From contig NZ_CP080409.1 in NCBI RefSeq assembly GCF_019448235.1, positions 1,364,001 to 1,428,000 of the forward strand: DNA of 64,000 nucleotides. Direction: 5' to 3'. The DNA comes from Nocardioides panacisoli (GTDB lineage Bacteria > Actinomycetota > Actinomycetes > Propionibacteriales > Nocardioidaceae). The position numbers and the translations under genes are program-made. The notes below the pieces were generated by a model. The model was not told the DNA's origin, did not search any database, and was given only the letters and a program-made list of their open reading frames with translations. Below are positions 42,267 through 50,409 of the stretch, piece after piece (the stretch's first letter is position 1; each line of letters opens with the position of its first letter).

Positions 42267-45050
42267 TCACCGTGGCATTGCGGGCCCTGGCGCTGGCGCG
42301 GCCGGAGGTGTCGGAGGTTGAGGTCGTCGCGGTTGACCGGGCTGGTCGCGGAGTGCGGCGAGTTGCATCGCGACCGGCCGGGTCTGCTTGGTGGTGGGCC
42401 CGTAGCGGTCGACATCCTCGGCGGCTTGGTCGGCGGCGTGGCCAGGGCCGAGGTCGGCGCGGTCGCGGGAGAAGACCGCGATCCACTGGTCGCGGGCGTC
42501 CTCGGGGGATTCGGCGACGAGGTGGGCGATGTTGTGGTCCCGTCCGCGGGTCATGCCGACGTAGGCCGCGGCGGCGCCAGTCTGCTCCCCCACCAGCCGG
42601 TGCGCCTCGTCGACGGTCACGCCCTGGGCGCCGTAGGCGGTGGTGGCATAGGCAAGCTCCACATACTCACGGACATAGGCTGCGGGGAGGAACCGGACGC
42701 CGTTGCGGCCGGTCAGCGCGAGCACGCCGTCGTCCCCGGTGCCGGTGATGGTCCAGGTATCGCGGTTGGCGACGCCGAGGTCGGGGTCGTTGCGGCGGGT
42801 CGCGACCCGGTCGCCGAGTCCGAGCCGCTCCCCCGCAGCGGTGACGATCGCGCCGGTGTCGGACACCTCACCGTCGGCCACCCGGGCGTCACGGATGGAG
42901 GCGTTGAGACTGCCGACCTGTTCGCGGGTGTCGGCAACCACCAGGGTGTCAGCGTTGTCTGTTCCGAGGGTGGCGAGGGCGCGCTGTGCTTCGAGGTCGC
43001 TGGCGTGGATGATGATCTCGCCGCGTGCCATGAGCTGGTCGAAGGTCTCGCCGGGGTCCTCGCCGGTGCGCATCCGCAGGCTGAGGTCGGCATAGGCCGG
43101 GTCGGTGAACCGGTGGACCCCGTCCAGGGTCAGGCAGGTCTCGGGGTGGGCCCAGCGGGCGGCGAGGTCGAGCACTCCCCCACGCCCCACGGCCGGCAGC
43201 TGGTGCCGGTCGCCGACGAACGCGACGCGTGCCCCGGACTCGTCGGCGATCCTCAGCAGGGCTCGGGCGGTGTCCTGGTCGAGCATCCCGGCCTCATCGA
43301 CCAGCAGCACGTCGCCGGGTTGCAGCCGCCCGGACGCCGCTGGCGGGTTGTTCGCGTGGTCACGCCACCAGCGGCCGTCCTCGTCCCACCGGAACCCGTA
43401 CTGGTGGGCCAGCCGGGCGGCAGAACAGGCGTGGGTGCCGACCTGGCGGGCGGCCACGTCGGCCGCCTTCAGTGTCGGCGTGGCAACGAGCAGCCGCTCG
43501 CCGCGTTGTGTGAGCAGGTCGTTGGCGGCAGCGAGGGTGGTGGTCTTGCCGGTCCCGGCCGCACCCTCGACCACGACCAGGTTGCTGCTGCGGTCTGTGA
43601 GTGCGTCCACGACCGTGCGCTGTGCCTGGTCCAGCCCGTCCAGTGAACGTCCGCGGTCGTCGCTGGCTGTCACCGAGGCGGCGTGGCTAGTGAGCGAACT
43701 GGTGAGCCGTTTGGTGAGCGAACCAGTGAGCGGCGGGCCCATGAGTCGGTTGGTGAGCCGTTTGGTGAGGTCGGCCTCCACGGCGAGCACGTGCGGTGAG
43801 GTGAGGCTCCGGACATGCTCGGGCACGTCGTCGCGCTCGAGCAGCGGCACGCACTCTTCGAGTGCGCGGGCGGTGAGGTCCTCGGCCAGCTCCACACGAA
43901 CCTGGTCGGGAGCCACGATCCCGGTCTCGGCGATGAGTTGTTCGGCGGCACCGCGGATGTCGGCGGCGTTCCATCCCGACCGCCGCGCACCCAGTCGCAC
44001 CAGGATCGTCTCGACCGCCGCCGGCCGGTCGAGCGCACCGACCGGCAGCGAAGTCAACGCAGCGGGACGGTTCGGTGGCCGGTATCCGAGGTCGTGGAGC
44101 TCCTCGACCCAACGCCGTGCGAGCTGGGCGCCGTCGGTGGGGACCACCTTGTCGGGGCGGGCATCGGCCCAGGCCCGGGCGTCCCAGGCGCGGCGGAGCC
44201 GCGGTCCCGGCTCCTCGTCGGGATGCTCGCCACGCCATTCGGCCTCGTAGCGGTCGACGTTGCGTGCGATCTGACCGGCGCGGGCACTGAACGCCCCCGT
44301 ATACGGGGACAGTTCGTTGACCTCCCCGGTCGCGGTGTCGAGGGTGTAGCCGTGTGCCGCCAGGACGGCGCGGAACTCCGGGTCGCTGGCCACGGCGGCG
44401 TGGCCGATGCCGTTGATCGCCTCCAGGCTGTCCCGGATCCCGACGGTGTGGATGCCGCGCCATCTGCCGGCCGCCCAGACGCGGGCGTTGACCTGGAGGT
44501 GGAGGTGACGGTGGGGGTCACCGGCACGGGAGGTGTAGTGCCGCACCACCGCGGCCTCGATCTGCTCCACCGGCACCTGCACTTGGCGTCCCTTCGGACC
44601 GACCCGGGTCGTCGCATGATCGGCCACCCATCCGATGGTCTGCCGAGCGGCACGCTCCTGCGCCGCGTCGTAGGCCGCTGCGACCTCCGGATGCAACGCT
44701 GCGGCCAGCGACCACGTCTTCGGACCGTTCACCACCACCTCGACGAACCGGACACCCTTGTCGTCGGTGCGGAGCCGGCCCTTCGGGGCACCGGTGTCGA
44801 CGTCGCGGCCGGCGACCCACCGCTCGTAGGCATCACCATCGAGCACCCCACCAGTGCGGACACCCGGCTCGAGATCCATCCGGTCCCCACCGGGCTGGCA
44901 TCCGATTGTGGTGGATGGTGAGGCTACGTACCGGTCGGCCAGCCCGGTGCCCTCGGCCAAGTAGTAGTCATCGACCCGCGACCTGTCCGCCTCGAGATAG
45001 GTGCGCGCCGCACCGGCAGCTCCGCGGTAGATCTTGACCCCGCCATGCAT
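42267..45050 (-). CDS. MobF-family relaxase with helicase domain (TraA/TrwC-like)
   Basis: 927 residues. The N-terminal relaxase domain has adjacent tyrosines Tyr29-Tyr30 (DDYYLAEG) and the metal triad His180, His182, His184 (HRHLHLQ). From about 500 on is a superfamily 1 helicase with Walker A (EGAAGTGKTTTLAAAN), Walker B (LLVDEAGML) and later motifs (VGDRHQLPAVGRGG; AYGAQGVTVDEAHRL). It nicks oriT and unwinds the transferred strand. A short internal repeat (LTKRL-x-LT units, 43680-43770) links the two halves. The start is ATG 45050 after GGTGAGG. Confidence 0.92.
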   Translation of the reverse strand: MHGGVKIYRGAAGAARTYLEADRSRVDDYYLAEGTGLADRYVASPSTTIGCQPGGDRMDLEPGVRTGGVLDGDAYERWVAGRDVDTGAPKGRLRTDDKGVRFVEVVVNGPKTWSLAAALHPEVAAAYDAAQERAARQTIGWVADHATTRVGPKGRQVQVPVEQIEAAVVRHYTSRAGDPHRHLHLQVNARVWAAGRWRGIHTVGIRDSLEAINGIGHAAVASDPEFRAVLAAHGYTLDTATGEVNELSPYTGAFSARAGQIARNVDRYEAEWRGEHPDEEPGPRLRRAWDARAWADARPDKVVPTDGAQLARRWVEELHDLGYRPPNRPAALTSLPVGALDRPAAVETILVRLGARRSGWNAADIRGAAEQLIAETGIVAPDQVRVELAEDLTARALEECVPLLERDDVPEHVRSLTSPHVLAVEADLTKRLTNRLMGPPLTGSLTKRLTSSLTSHAASVTASDDRGRSLDGLDQAQRTVVDALTDRSSNLVVVEGAAGTGKTTTLAAANDLLTQRGERLLVATPTLKAADVAARQVGTHACSAARLAHQYGFRWDEDGRWWRDHANNPPAASGRLQPGDVLLVDEAGMLDQDTARALLRIADESGARVAFVGDRHQLPAVGRGGVLDLAARWAHPETCLTLDGVHRFTDPAYADLSLRMRTGEDPGETFDQLMARGEIIIHASDLEAQRALATLGTDNADTLVVADTREQVGSLNASIRDARVADGEVSDTGAIVTAAGERLGLGDRVATRRNDPDLGVANRDTWTITGTGDDGVLALTGRNGVRFLPAAYVREYVELAYATTAYGAQGVTVDEAHRLVGEQTGAAAAYVGMTRGRDHNIAHLVAESPEDARDQWIAVFSRDRADLGPGHAADQAAEDVDRYGPTTKQTRPVAMQLAALRDQPGQPRRPQPPTPPAAPAPGPAMPR

Positions 45051-45123
45051 GCCCTCACCACCCGTCGACAACCACCAACTACCCTGAAAACGCAGTCGGG
45101 GCCGCCCCGAAGGGCGACCCACT

Positions 45124-45139
45124 CTACGAACCTTCGTAG
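45124..45139. other. Inverted repeat, candidate oriT element
   Basis: CTACGAA-CC-TTCGTAG, a perfect 7-bp palindrome 74 bp upstream of the relaxase start. Relaxase genes commonly lie beside their oriT. A GC-rich inverted repeat (GGGGC-CG-CCCC) lies just before it. The nic site is not identifiable. Confidence 0.4.
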
Positions 45140-45315
45140 CATGCGTGCCGCTTGTTTGGAAGGCTCAGCGAGGCGGGTTTCGAGGCCATTTTGGCGGTGT
45201 CCTGACAACCACTGCGGTCCGTCAACCGTCGTCACTTCGCGGGCCAGGCATTCGAGCAGTCGGTCGTGCGCTTGGCAGATTCACCGGCGTTTCAACACTC
45301 GCCGCAGCGCCAGCT

Positions 45316-45332
45316 ACTATGCGTGATAGTAC
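45316..45332. promoter_or_regulatory. BlaI-type operator 1 (multicopper oxidase)
   Basis: TACTAT-GCGTG-ATAGTA, a perfect 6-bp inverted repeat with a 5-bp centre, 37 bp upstream of the oxidase start. One of five copies in the cluster. Confidence 0.85.
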
Positions 45333-45369
45333 TAGCTGCTGCCGGCAAGTCGAGAGGACTTTGGATGTC

Positions 45370-46902
45370 ATGAATGCGCCCTTCTCGCTCGCCGCGGCCC
45401 GATTCGATCGACGGCGCTTCCTGATCTCGACTGGGGCCGCAGCCGTCGCCATGGGCACCGCGGCGTGCTCGTCCGACTCCTCCGACCTCACCCGACTGGG
45501 ATCCCGGCGGGTCGAACCGACCTCTCCGCTCGTGGAGCAGGCCGAGCGCGCTCGGCGCTTCGCGGGGGCTCGTACGACGACTCTCAACCTTCGAGCCGAC
45601 GCGCGCGACGTCGACCTCGGCGGGGCCCAGGTGCGCACCTGGGCGTACGGCGACGCGGTGCCGGGCGAGGTGGTCCGGGTCCAGCGGGGCGACGTGCTGC
45701 GTGCGCGCGTGGAGAACAAGTTGCCCCAGCCGACCACGATTCACTGGCACGGCCTGGAGTTGCGCAACGACATGGACGGGGTTCCGGGGCTGACCCAGGA
45801 GGCCATTCCCACCGGGAGCGCCATGGATTACGAGTTCGTGGCGGCCACGGCGGGCACCCATTGGTTCCATTCGCACGTGGGGGCGCAACGGGACCGCGGC
45901 CTCTACGCGCCGCTGATTGTCGAGGATCCGGCGGACGGCGCCGACTACGACGACGAGCTGGTGGTCGTCCTCGACGACTGGCTCGACGGCATCAGCTCCG
46001 ACCCGGACGAGGTGCTTCGCAGCGTCCGCGACAGCGGAATGGGCAGGGCCGGAGGCCACGGCGGCATGATGGGCAGCGACTTCCCGACGTCGGACCTCAT
46101 CGGCCCTGCGGGCGAGGTCGACTACCCGCACATGCTGGCCAACGGCCGGACGGCAGACGCGCCCCACACCGTTCGCGCACGGGCAGGGCAACGGCTTCGG
46201 CTGCGGATCATCAACGCCGCCGCGGACACCGCCTTTCGAGTCGGCGTCCCCGGTACGCCGCTCCGTATCACCCACACCGACGGATTCCCCGTGGAACCGA
46301 TGGTGGCGGACTCCCTGCTGTTGGGTATGGGTGAGCGAGTCGACGCGATCGTCACTGTGCCGGAGGCGTCCACGCCCGTGGTCGCCCTCGCGGAGGGGCG
46401 GGGATCGCACGCGGCCGTGGTCCTTCGCGTGGGAACCACCTCGAGCGCCGTTGACACCACAGCTGCCGCCGCGCGGCTGGCAGGGAGCGGGGTCGCGGGC
46501 AGTCTCGACCTCGTCGCCAGCGAGCGGGTCCGCATCGATCCGGGTGAGCCCGACGTGACGCACGACCTGGTGCTCTCCGGCCCTGATCGCCGCGGGAACT
46601 GGCTCATCAACGACCAGACCTACGACCCGGACGAGGGACTTCCGGTGCGAACCGGTCAACGTGTGCGCCTCCGCCTGCGCAACGCGTCGATGATGTTCCA
46701 CCCGGTGCACCTCCACGGGCACACGGTGCAGGTGCGTGGTCGCGACGGCGGCGGCCCTCGCAAGGACACGGTGCTGCTCCTCCCCCACCAGGAACTGGAG
46801 GTGGAGTTCGATGCGGTGAACCCGGGTCAGTGGCTCACGCACTGTCACAACCTCTACCACGGGGAGACCGGCATGAAGACAGTGCTGTCCTACCTCGACT
46901 GA
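45370..46902 (+). CDS. Tat-exported multicopper oxidase
   Basis: 510 residues. The twin-arginine signal RFDRRRFLIS and lipobox-like TAAC (Cys33) indicate Tat export and possible lipid anchoring. Copper ligands are complete: HWHG (125-128), HWFHSH (164-169), HPVHLHGH in the C-terminal part, and HCHNLYHGETGM (491-502), whose last Met is the type 1 axial ligand. It probably oxidises Cu(I) or another metal or phenolic substrate outside the membrane, as CueO does. It is preceded by BlaI-type operator 1 and followed by His-rich genes, so copper defence is the likely role. Confidence 0.92.
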   Translation: MNAPFSLAAARFDRRRFLISTGAAAVAMGTAACSSDSSDLTRLGSRRVEPTSPLVEQAERARRFAGARTTTLNLRADARDVDLGGAQVRTWAYGDAVPGEVVRVQRGDVLRARVENKLPQPTTIHWHGLELRNDMDGVPGLTQEAIPTGSAMDYEFVAATAGTHWFHSHVGAQRDRGLYAPLIVEDPADGADYDDELVVVLDDWLDGISSDPDEVLRSVRDSGMGRAGGHGGMMGSDFPTSDLIGPAGEVDYPHMLANGRTADAPHTVRARAGQRLRLRIINAAADTAFRVGVPGTPLRITHTDGFPVEPMVADSLLLGMGERVDAIVTVPEASTPVVALAEGRGSHAAVVLRVGTTSSAVDTTAAAARLAGSGVAGSLDLVASERVRIDPGEPDVTHDLVLSGPDRRGNWLINDQTYDPDEGLPVRTGQRVRLRLRNASMMFHPVHLHGHTVQVRGRDGGGPRKDTVLLLPHQELEVEFDAVNPGQWLTHCHNLYHGETGMKTVLSYLD

Positions 46903-46981
46903 GGCTCGACCCGGCGGCCGCGGCGGCGCGCCGTGTTGCACCGGTCGGCACGGTCACGTAGTTTCACCGCGATTCCTCCCC

Positions 46982-47446
46982 GTGGTGGTGATCGCAGTGA
47001 CCGGACCCGACGCGAGCAGACGCGCCCCAGCGCGCGTTTTGCTCCACTGGCGGTCACTGCTGGCTGCCGCCGTGGCAGCAGGCGCCCTGGTTCTGCACAT
47101 CGGCGGGCCCGCGATGTCGCTGTGGCATGACCCCGGTCACCACCAATCCGCAGCCACGCCCCACGCGGGCGACGCACACGACCGGGGCGACGACGCGGGC
47201 CACGCCACGACGGGGCACTCGCCGCGCTCGTCCGGGAGCGACCACGACGGGCACGATCACGACGGCGACTCGTGCGGCCTCATGGTCACCGCCGGCCACC
47301 ACCTCCCAGCTGCGATGGTCGACACGACGCAACCGTGCCTCCTGTCCGACGACCTCGCCTCGCCGTCGGGCCTTCGTCCCGCGACCGCTGCCGACGGGCT
47401 CCCACCCCCCGACCTCGCCTCCGAACTCCAAGTCATCCGCGTCTGA
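46982..47446 (+). CDS. Secreted His-rich protein, DUF2946-like
   Basis: Up to 154 residues. A signal or anchor helix (HWRSLLAAAVAAGALVLHIG) is followed by a region packed with His and Asp (HDPGHHQ, HAGDAHDRGDDAGH, SGSDHDGHDHDGDSC) and C-terminal Cys. The pattern fits periplasmic copper-binding proteins. The start is uncertain among GTG codons at 46982, 46985, 46988 and 46997. Next to the multicopper oxidase, a metal-buffer role is inferred. Confidence 0.7.
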   Translation: MVVIAVTGPDASRRAPARVLLHWRSLLAAAVAAGALVLHIGGPAMSLWHDPGHHQSAATPHAGDAHDRGDDAGHATTGHSPRSSGSDHDGHDHDGDSCGLMVTAGHHLPAAMVDTTQPCLLSDDLASPSGLRPATAADGLPPPDLASELQVIRV

Positions 47447-47554
47447 TCAGCGCGCCCGCACACCGGGCTCGCACCCAGTGTCTCTGCGACACACTTCGCC
47501 GATTCGCCACGACGTGTCGGCGCCTTCACCCGTGATCAGACAAGGAGTTTTCTC

Positions 47555-48247
47555 ATGCGTTCAACCACCGACACTCGACTGGGGACCCACGCCGCTGCGT
47601 TCGGATCCCTCGGAGCCGGACTCATCCACTTCGCCGTCACGCCCGCGCACTGGACCGAATGGCCCCCACTGGGCGCTGCCTTCGGCGCCCTTGCCGTGTT
47701 CCAGACACTCTGGGCGCTCGCCGCGTTCCTGGCGCCGACCTCGCGTTGGCTCCTGCTGGCACTGCCCGTCAATCTCGCTGCCATCGGCGGGTGGGCGGTG
47801 AGCCGCGTGTGGGGGATGCCGTTCGGTCCCGCAACCGGCGTTCCCGAGGGCGTGGCGATTGCCGACATCGTGGCGACCCTGCTGGCGGTCTTCGTCGCGG
47901 TCACCGTCGCCTGGGCGTGGATCCCCCGCACGCAGTACGCCGCCGTACGGCTCGGCTGGTACCGGGGCTCCTTGGCCGCGGTCGCCGCCGTGGTTGCAGT
48001 CCTCGTCGGGCCGGCGGTCCTGACCGGGGCCGCGGGTCACGAGCACGCCGAGGGCGAGGAGCACGGCGGGGCCGGGTCGCACGACGACGGCCATGACGAC
48101 ACCGAGCCCCACGAGGACGCGACGCCGCATGACGAGGTGACGATCGACCCGTCGCCGACGCCGTCGCAGCCAGCCGATCCCTCCTCGGCGCCCACCACTC
48201 AGGACGGCGCAGGCGATGACCACGACGAGGTCCCGCACAGCCACTGA
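47555..48247 (+). CDS. Membrane protein with His/Asp-rich tail
   Basis: 230 residues. Four to five hydrophobic helices occupy residues 12-160 (GSLGAGLIHFAVTPAHW; LVNLAAIGGW-like; AIADIVATLLAVFVAVTVAW). The extramembrane tail (HEHAEGEEHGGAGSHDDGHD and on) is rich in His and acidic residues and then Pro/Thr-rich. It starts ATG 47555 behind AAGGAG. It may bind copper at the membrane; no family recognised. Confidence 0.72.
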   Translation: MRSTTDTRLGTHAAAFGSLGAGLIHFAVTPAHWTEWPPLGAAFGALAVFQTLWALAAFLAPTSRWLLLALPVNLAAIGGWAVSRVWGMPFGPATGVPEGVAIADIVATLLAVFVAVTVAWAWIPRTQYAAVRLGWYRGSLAAVAAVVAVLVGPAVLTGAAGHEHAEGEEHGGAGSHDDGHDDTEPHEDATPHDEVTIDPSPTPSQPADPSSAPTTQDGAGDDHDEVPHSH

Positions 48248-48278
48248 GCGGACTCCCGCCACACGCCCACCCCCTTCC

Positions 48279-48295
48279 TACTATCATTCTTAGTA
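48279..48295. promoter_or_regulatory. BlaI-type operator 2 (tlpA-like gene)
   Basis: TACTAT-CATTC-TTAGTA; the right arm has one mismatch. It ends 15 bp before the tlpA-like start codon. Confidence 0.8.
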
Positions 48296-48310
48296 GAAAG
48301 GGGGTGGGAC

Positions 48311-48919
48311 GTGCCCACCATCGCTCATCGATCACTCGGCTTCCGCGCCGTCGTGCCTGTCGCACTCGCGGCCGTGGCGCTCGCCGCGTGTGGGGCGCCG
48401 TCCGGTGATTCGTCTGCGAACAGTCAGGGGTACATCGAGGGCGAGGGGGTCGTCGAGGAGGTCCCCGAGTCCGACCGTCGCCCGCTCCCGGACTTCGAGG
48501 GCGAGACCCTGGACGGCGGGCACTTCGACACCCGGGACCAGGACGGGCGGGTTCTCGTGATCAACGTCTGGGGGTCGTGGTGCCCGCCGTGCCGCAAGGA
48601 GGCGCCTGAACTGCGAGAGGCGTGGCAGTCATCCCGGGGCGAGGACGTCCAGTTCGTCGGCATCGACGTCCGTGACAACGACGCAGCCGGTCTCGCGTTC
48701 GAGCGCAAGTACGACATCGACTACCCCAGCATCACGACCGACGCCTCCGGGCCGGCGATGCTGGCCGTCGGCACCGCGCTCCCGCGCAATGCCATCCCCA
48801 GCACCCTGGTCGTCGACACCGAGGGTCGCATCGCGGCCCGCGTCATCGGCGGAAGCACGGTCACCACCTTCCTGACGCTCATCGAGGACGTGCTCGCCGA
48901 GTCGTCACCGGCTTCCTGA
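48311..48919 (+). CDS. TlpA/ResA-like thioredoxin lipoprotein
   Basis: 202 residues. The signal peptide ends in the lipobox LAAC (Cys27), so it is a membrane-anchored extracytoplasmic protein. The thioredoxin active site is WCPPC (Cys91, Cys94), and the cis-proline loop is IPSTLVVD. ResA-type proteins reduce apocytochrome c cysteines using electrons from CcdA, encoded at 50410. GTG 48311 lies behind AGGGGGTG. Operator 2 immediately upstream places it under the BlaI-type repressor. Confidence 0.9.
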   Translation: MPTIAHRSLGFRAVVPVALAAVALAACGAPSGDSSANSQGYIEGEGVVEEVPESDRRPLPDFEGETLDGGHFDTRDQDGRVLVINVWGSWCPPCRKEAPELREAWQSSRGEDVQFVGIDVRDNDAAGLAFERKYDIDYPSITTDASGPAMLAVGTALPRNAIPSTLVVDTEGRIAARVIGGSTVTTFLTLIEDVLAESSPAS

Positions 48920-48944
48920 GCCGCCGCGCCTTCGCCTGCCGAGC

Positions 48945-49895
48945 TCAGGCCATGGGGAGGGGGCAGTAGGTCGCATACATCGCCATCACTGCGGGCAACA
49001 ACGCCATGGCCACCGGGAAGGCCAACAACGCCATCCCGGTCCCGAGCACGGCCGTCGCGCGCAGTACGCCGATGCCCTCCACCGGGTGCACCAGGCGTCG
49101 GACGCGGCGCACGGTGTCAGGACCGCCGGCACCCAGCGCGCCGACAGGAGCAGCCGACCCCGCCAGCCGCACCAGCGCCCGGGCGAGAGTCAGGCGACCA
49201 GTGCGACGTTGCGCGACATCGTCGGCACGGAGCTCGATCAGTCGCGCCACCTCCGTCGCACCACATCGAAACAGCGGCAGGAACCCGAACGCGTCAGCCA
49301 GCGCTGCACTGCTCGCGACGACGAGATCGTGACGACCACGCAGGTGTGCCCGCTCGTGGGCGAGCACCGCCTCGAGTTCGTCGTCGGTCAGGCACTCCAC
49401 GGCCGACGACGTCACGACCACCGTGGAATGCCGCCCGGGCAGGCAGTACGCCGCGGGACGGTCGTGCTCGACCACCACGACGTCCCGCGCCACCCGGCTC
49501 CTGGCCAGCACGCTCAGCTGTCGACGCTGCTCCGCGCGCCCGCGAGAAACGCGGACCCAACGACGGACGAGCGCCGTGAGCGCCCGCGTCACCACCGCGA
49601 CCACGAGGACCCCTCCTGCCGTGGTCGCAATCGCCCCGCCCGGGGTGGCGTACTGCTGCCGCACCATGGCAACGCAGGAGTTCAGGAAATGGGCCAACGA
49701 CTCGGTGCCGGGCAGCGCCGGGAGCCACAGCGCCGCACCGGCGAGCGCTGCCGCGAGCACCACCGAGTAGGTCAGGGCCTGCCAGGCGAGGATGCCCACG
49801 CGCGGTGCCCGCTCGAGCCACGTGGCGCGACGCGCGAGCCGGTGTCCGACGCCGCCGACCACGAGCACGTAGGCCAACAGGGCGACCGCGGTCAT
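48945..49895 (-). CDS. M56 family membrane metallopeptidase (BlaR-like, no sensor domain)
   Basis: 316 residues with about four membrane helices (ALLAYVLVVGGVGH; GILAWQALTYSVVLAAALAG; GGVLVVAVVTRALTALV; a C-terminal pair) and a cytoplasmic zinc protease. The HExxH motif is H180-E-R-A-H184, with a downstream Glu in RLIELRADDVA. The penicillin-binding sensor of BlaR1 is absent. By analogy it cuts the BlaI-type repressor on receiving a signal. ATG 49895 overlaps the repressor stop (ATGA), so both are made together. Confidence 0.9.
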   Translation of the reverse strand: MTAVALLAYVLVVGGVGHRLARRATWLERAPRVGILAWQALTYSVVLAAALAGAALWLPALPGTESLAHFLNSCVAMVRQQYATPGGAIATTAGGVLVVAVVTRALTALVRRWVRVSRGRAEQRRQLSVLARSRVARDVVVVEHDRPAAYCLPGRHSTVVVTSSAVECLTDDELEAVLAHERAHLRGRHDLVVASSAALADAFGFLPLFRCGATEVARLIELRADDVAQRRTGRLTLARALVRLAGSAAPVGALGAGGPDTVRRVRRLVHPVEGIGVLRATAVLGTGMALLAFPVAMALLPAVMAMYATYCPLPMA

Positions 49896-50269
49896 GACGT
49901 CTCCTCCTCGTCCGCCTCACCCAGGACCGCTCGCAGTTCAGCGAGGTCATCCGCGGAGATGTGCTCGACGAAGTGCAACAGGGTGGCCGAGCGATCGCCG
50001 GCGGAGGCCAGCACCTCCTCCATCACACCGGCAGTGTGCTCGGCTCGCGTCCGGGCGGCGGTGTAGCGGTAGGCCCGTCCGTCGCGCTCGCGGGTCAGGA
50101 AACCCTTGCGATACAGGTTCTCCATCACCGTCATCACGGTGGTGTAGGCGATCTTGCGGTCCGACCGGAGATCCTCGAGCACTTCCCGCACGAGCACGGG
50201 GCGACCACCCGTCCAGACGCGCTCCATCACCGTCGCCTCGAGCCGACCCAACTGGTGCACCGCACCCAC
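49892..50269 (-). CDS. BlaI/MecI/CopY family repressor
   Basis: 125 residues with an N-terminal winged helix (LGRLEATVMERVWTGGRPVL; IAYTTVMTVMENLYRKGFLT; RAYRYTA) and a C-terminal dimer domain (ATLLHFVEHISADDLAELRA). BlaI proteins bind TACA-type palindromes and are released when cleaved by an M56 protease, encoded next. Five matching palindromes lie in this cluster, including one 51 bp upstream of its own start, so autoregulation is expected. CopY members respond to copper; no CxC motif is visible here, so protease control is more likely. Confidence 0.93.
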   Translation of the reverse strand: MGAVHQLGRLEATVMERVWTGGRPVLVREVLEDLRSDRKIAYTTVMTVMENLYRKGFLTRERDGRAYRYTAARTRAEHTAGVMEEVLASAGDRSATLLHFVEHISADDLAELRAVLGEADEEETS

Positions 50270-50320
50270 CTCTCCCCGACCGACGTTTCGCCCGTTGCCG
50301 ACGCCCCGAACTCACCGACG

Positions 50321-50337
50321 TACTATCTGCCATAGTA
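50321..50337. promoter_or_regulatory. BlaI-type operator 3 (between blaI and ccdA)
   Basis: TACTAT-CTGCC-ATAGTA, perfect arms, between the divergent repressor and ccdA genes. It should control both. Confidence 0.88.
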
Positions 50338-50409
50338 ATACGTCCACCCGGACCAGGCCACAGTCTGCCATCCGGGCGACATCGCCACCGCAGGACGAGG
50401 AGTCGGCAG

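Larger units (their letters stand above)
40365..45145. mobile_element. Putative integrative mobilizable element (ends not defined)
   Basis: Three minus-strand genes: integrase, excisionase-like HTH and MobF relaxase-helicase. No type IV secretion, coupling-protein or FtsK/TraB gene is present, so transfer would need help in trans. The integrase lies next to rnpB, but I found no second copy of an rnpB-derived att site within the window. Confidence 0.6.
45051..45369. other. Intergenic region: relaxase upstream side and oxidase promoter
   Basis: No gene. It contains an oriT-like inverted repeat (45124-45139) and, farther on, the first TACTAT-N5-ATAGTA operator (45316-45332). Confidence 0.6.
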
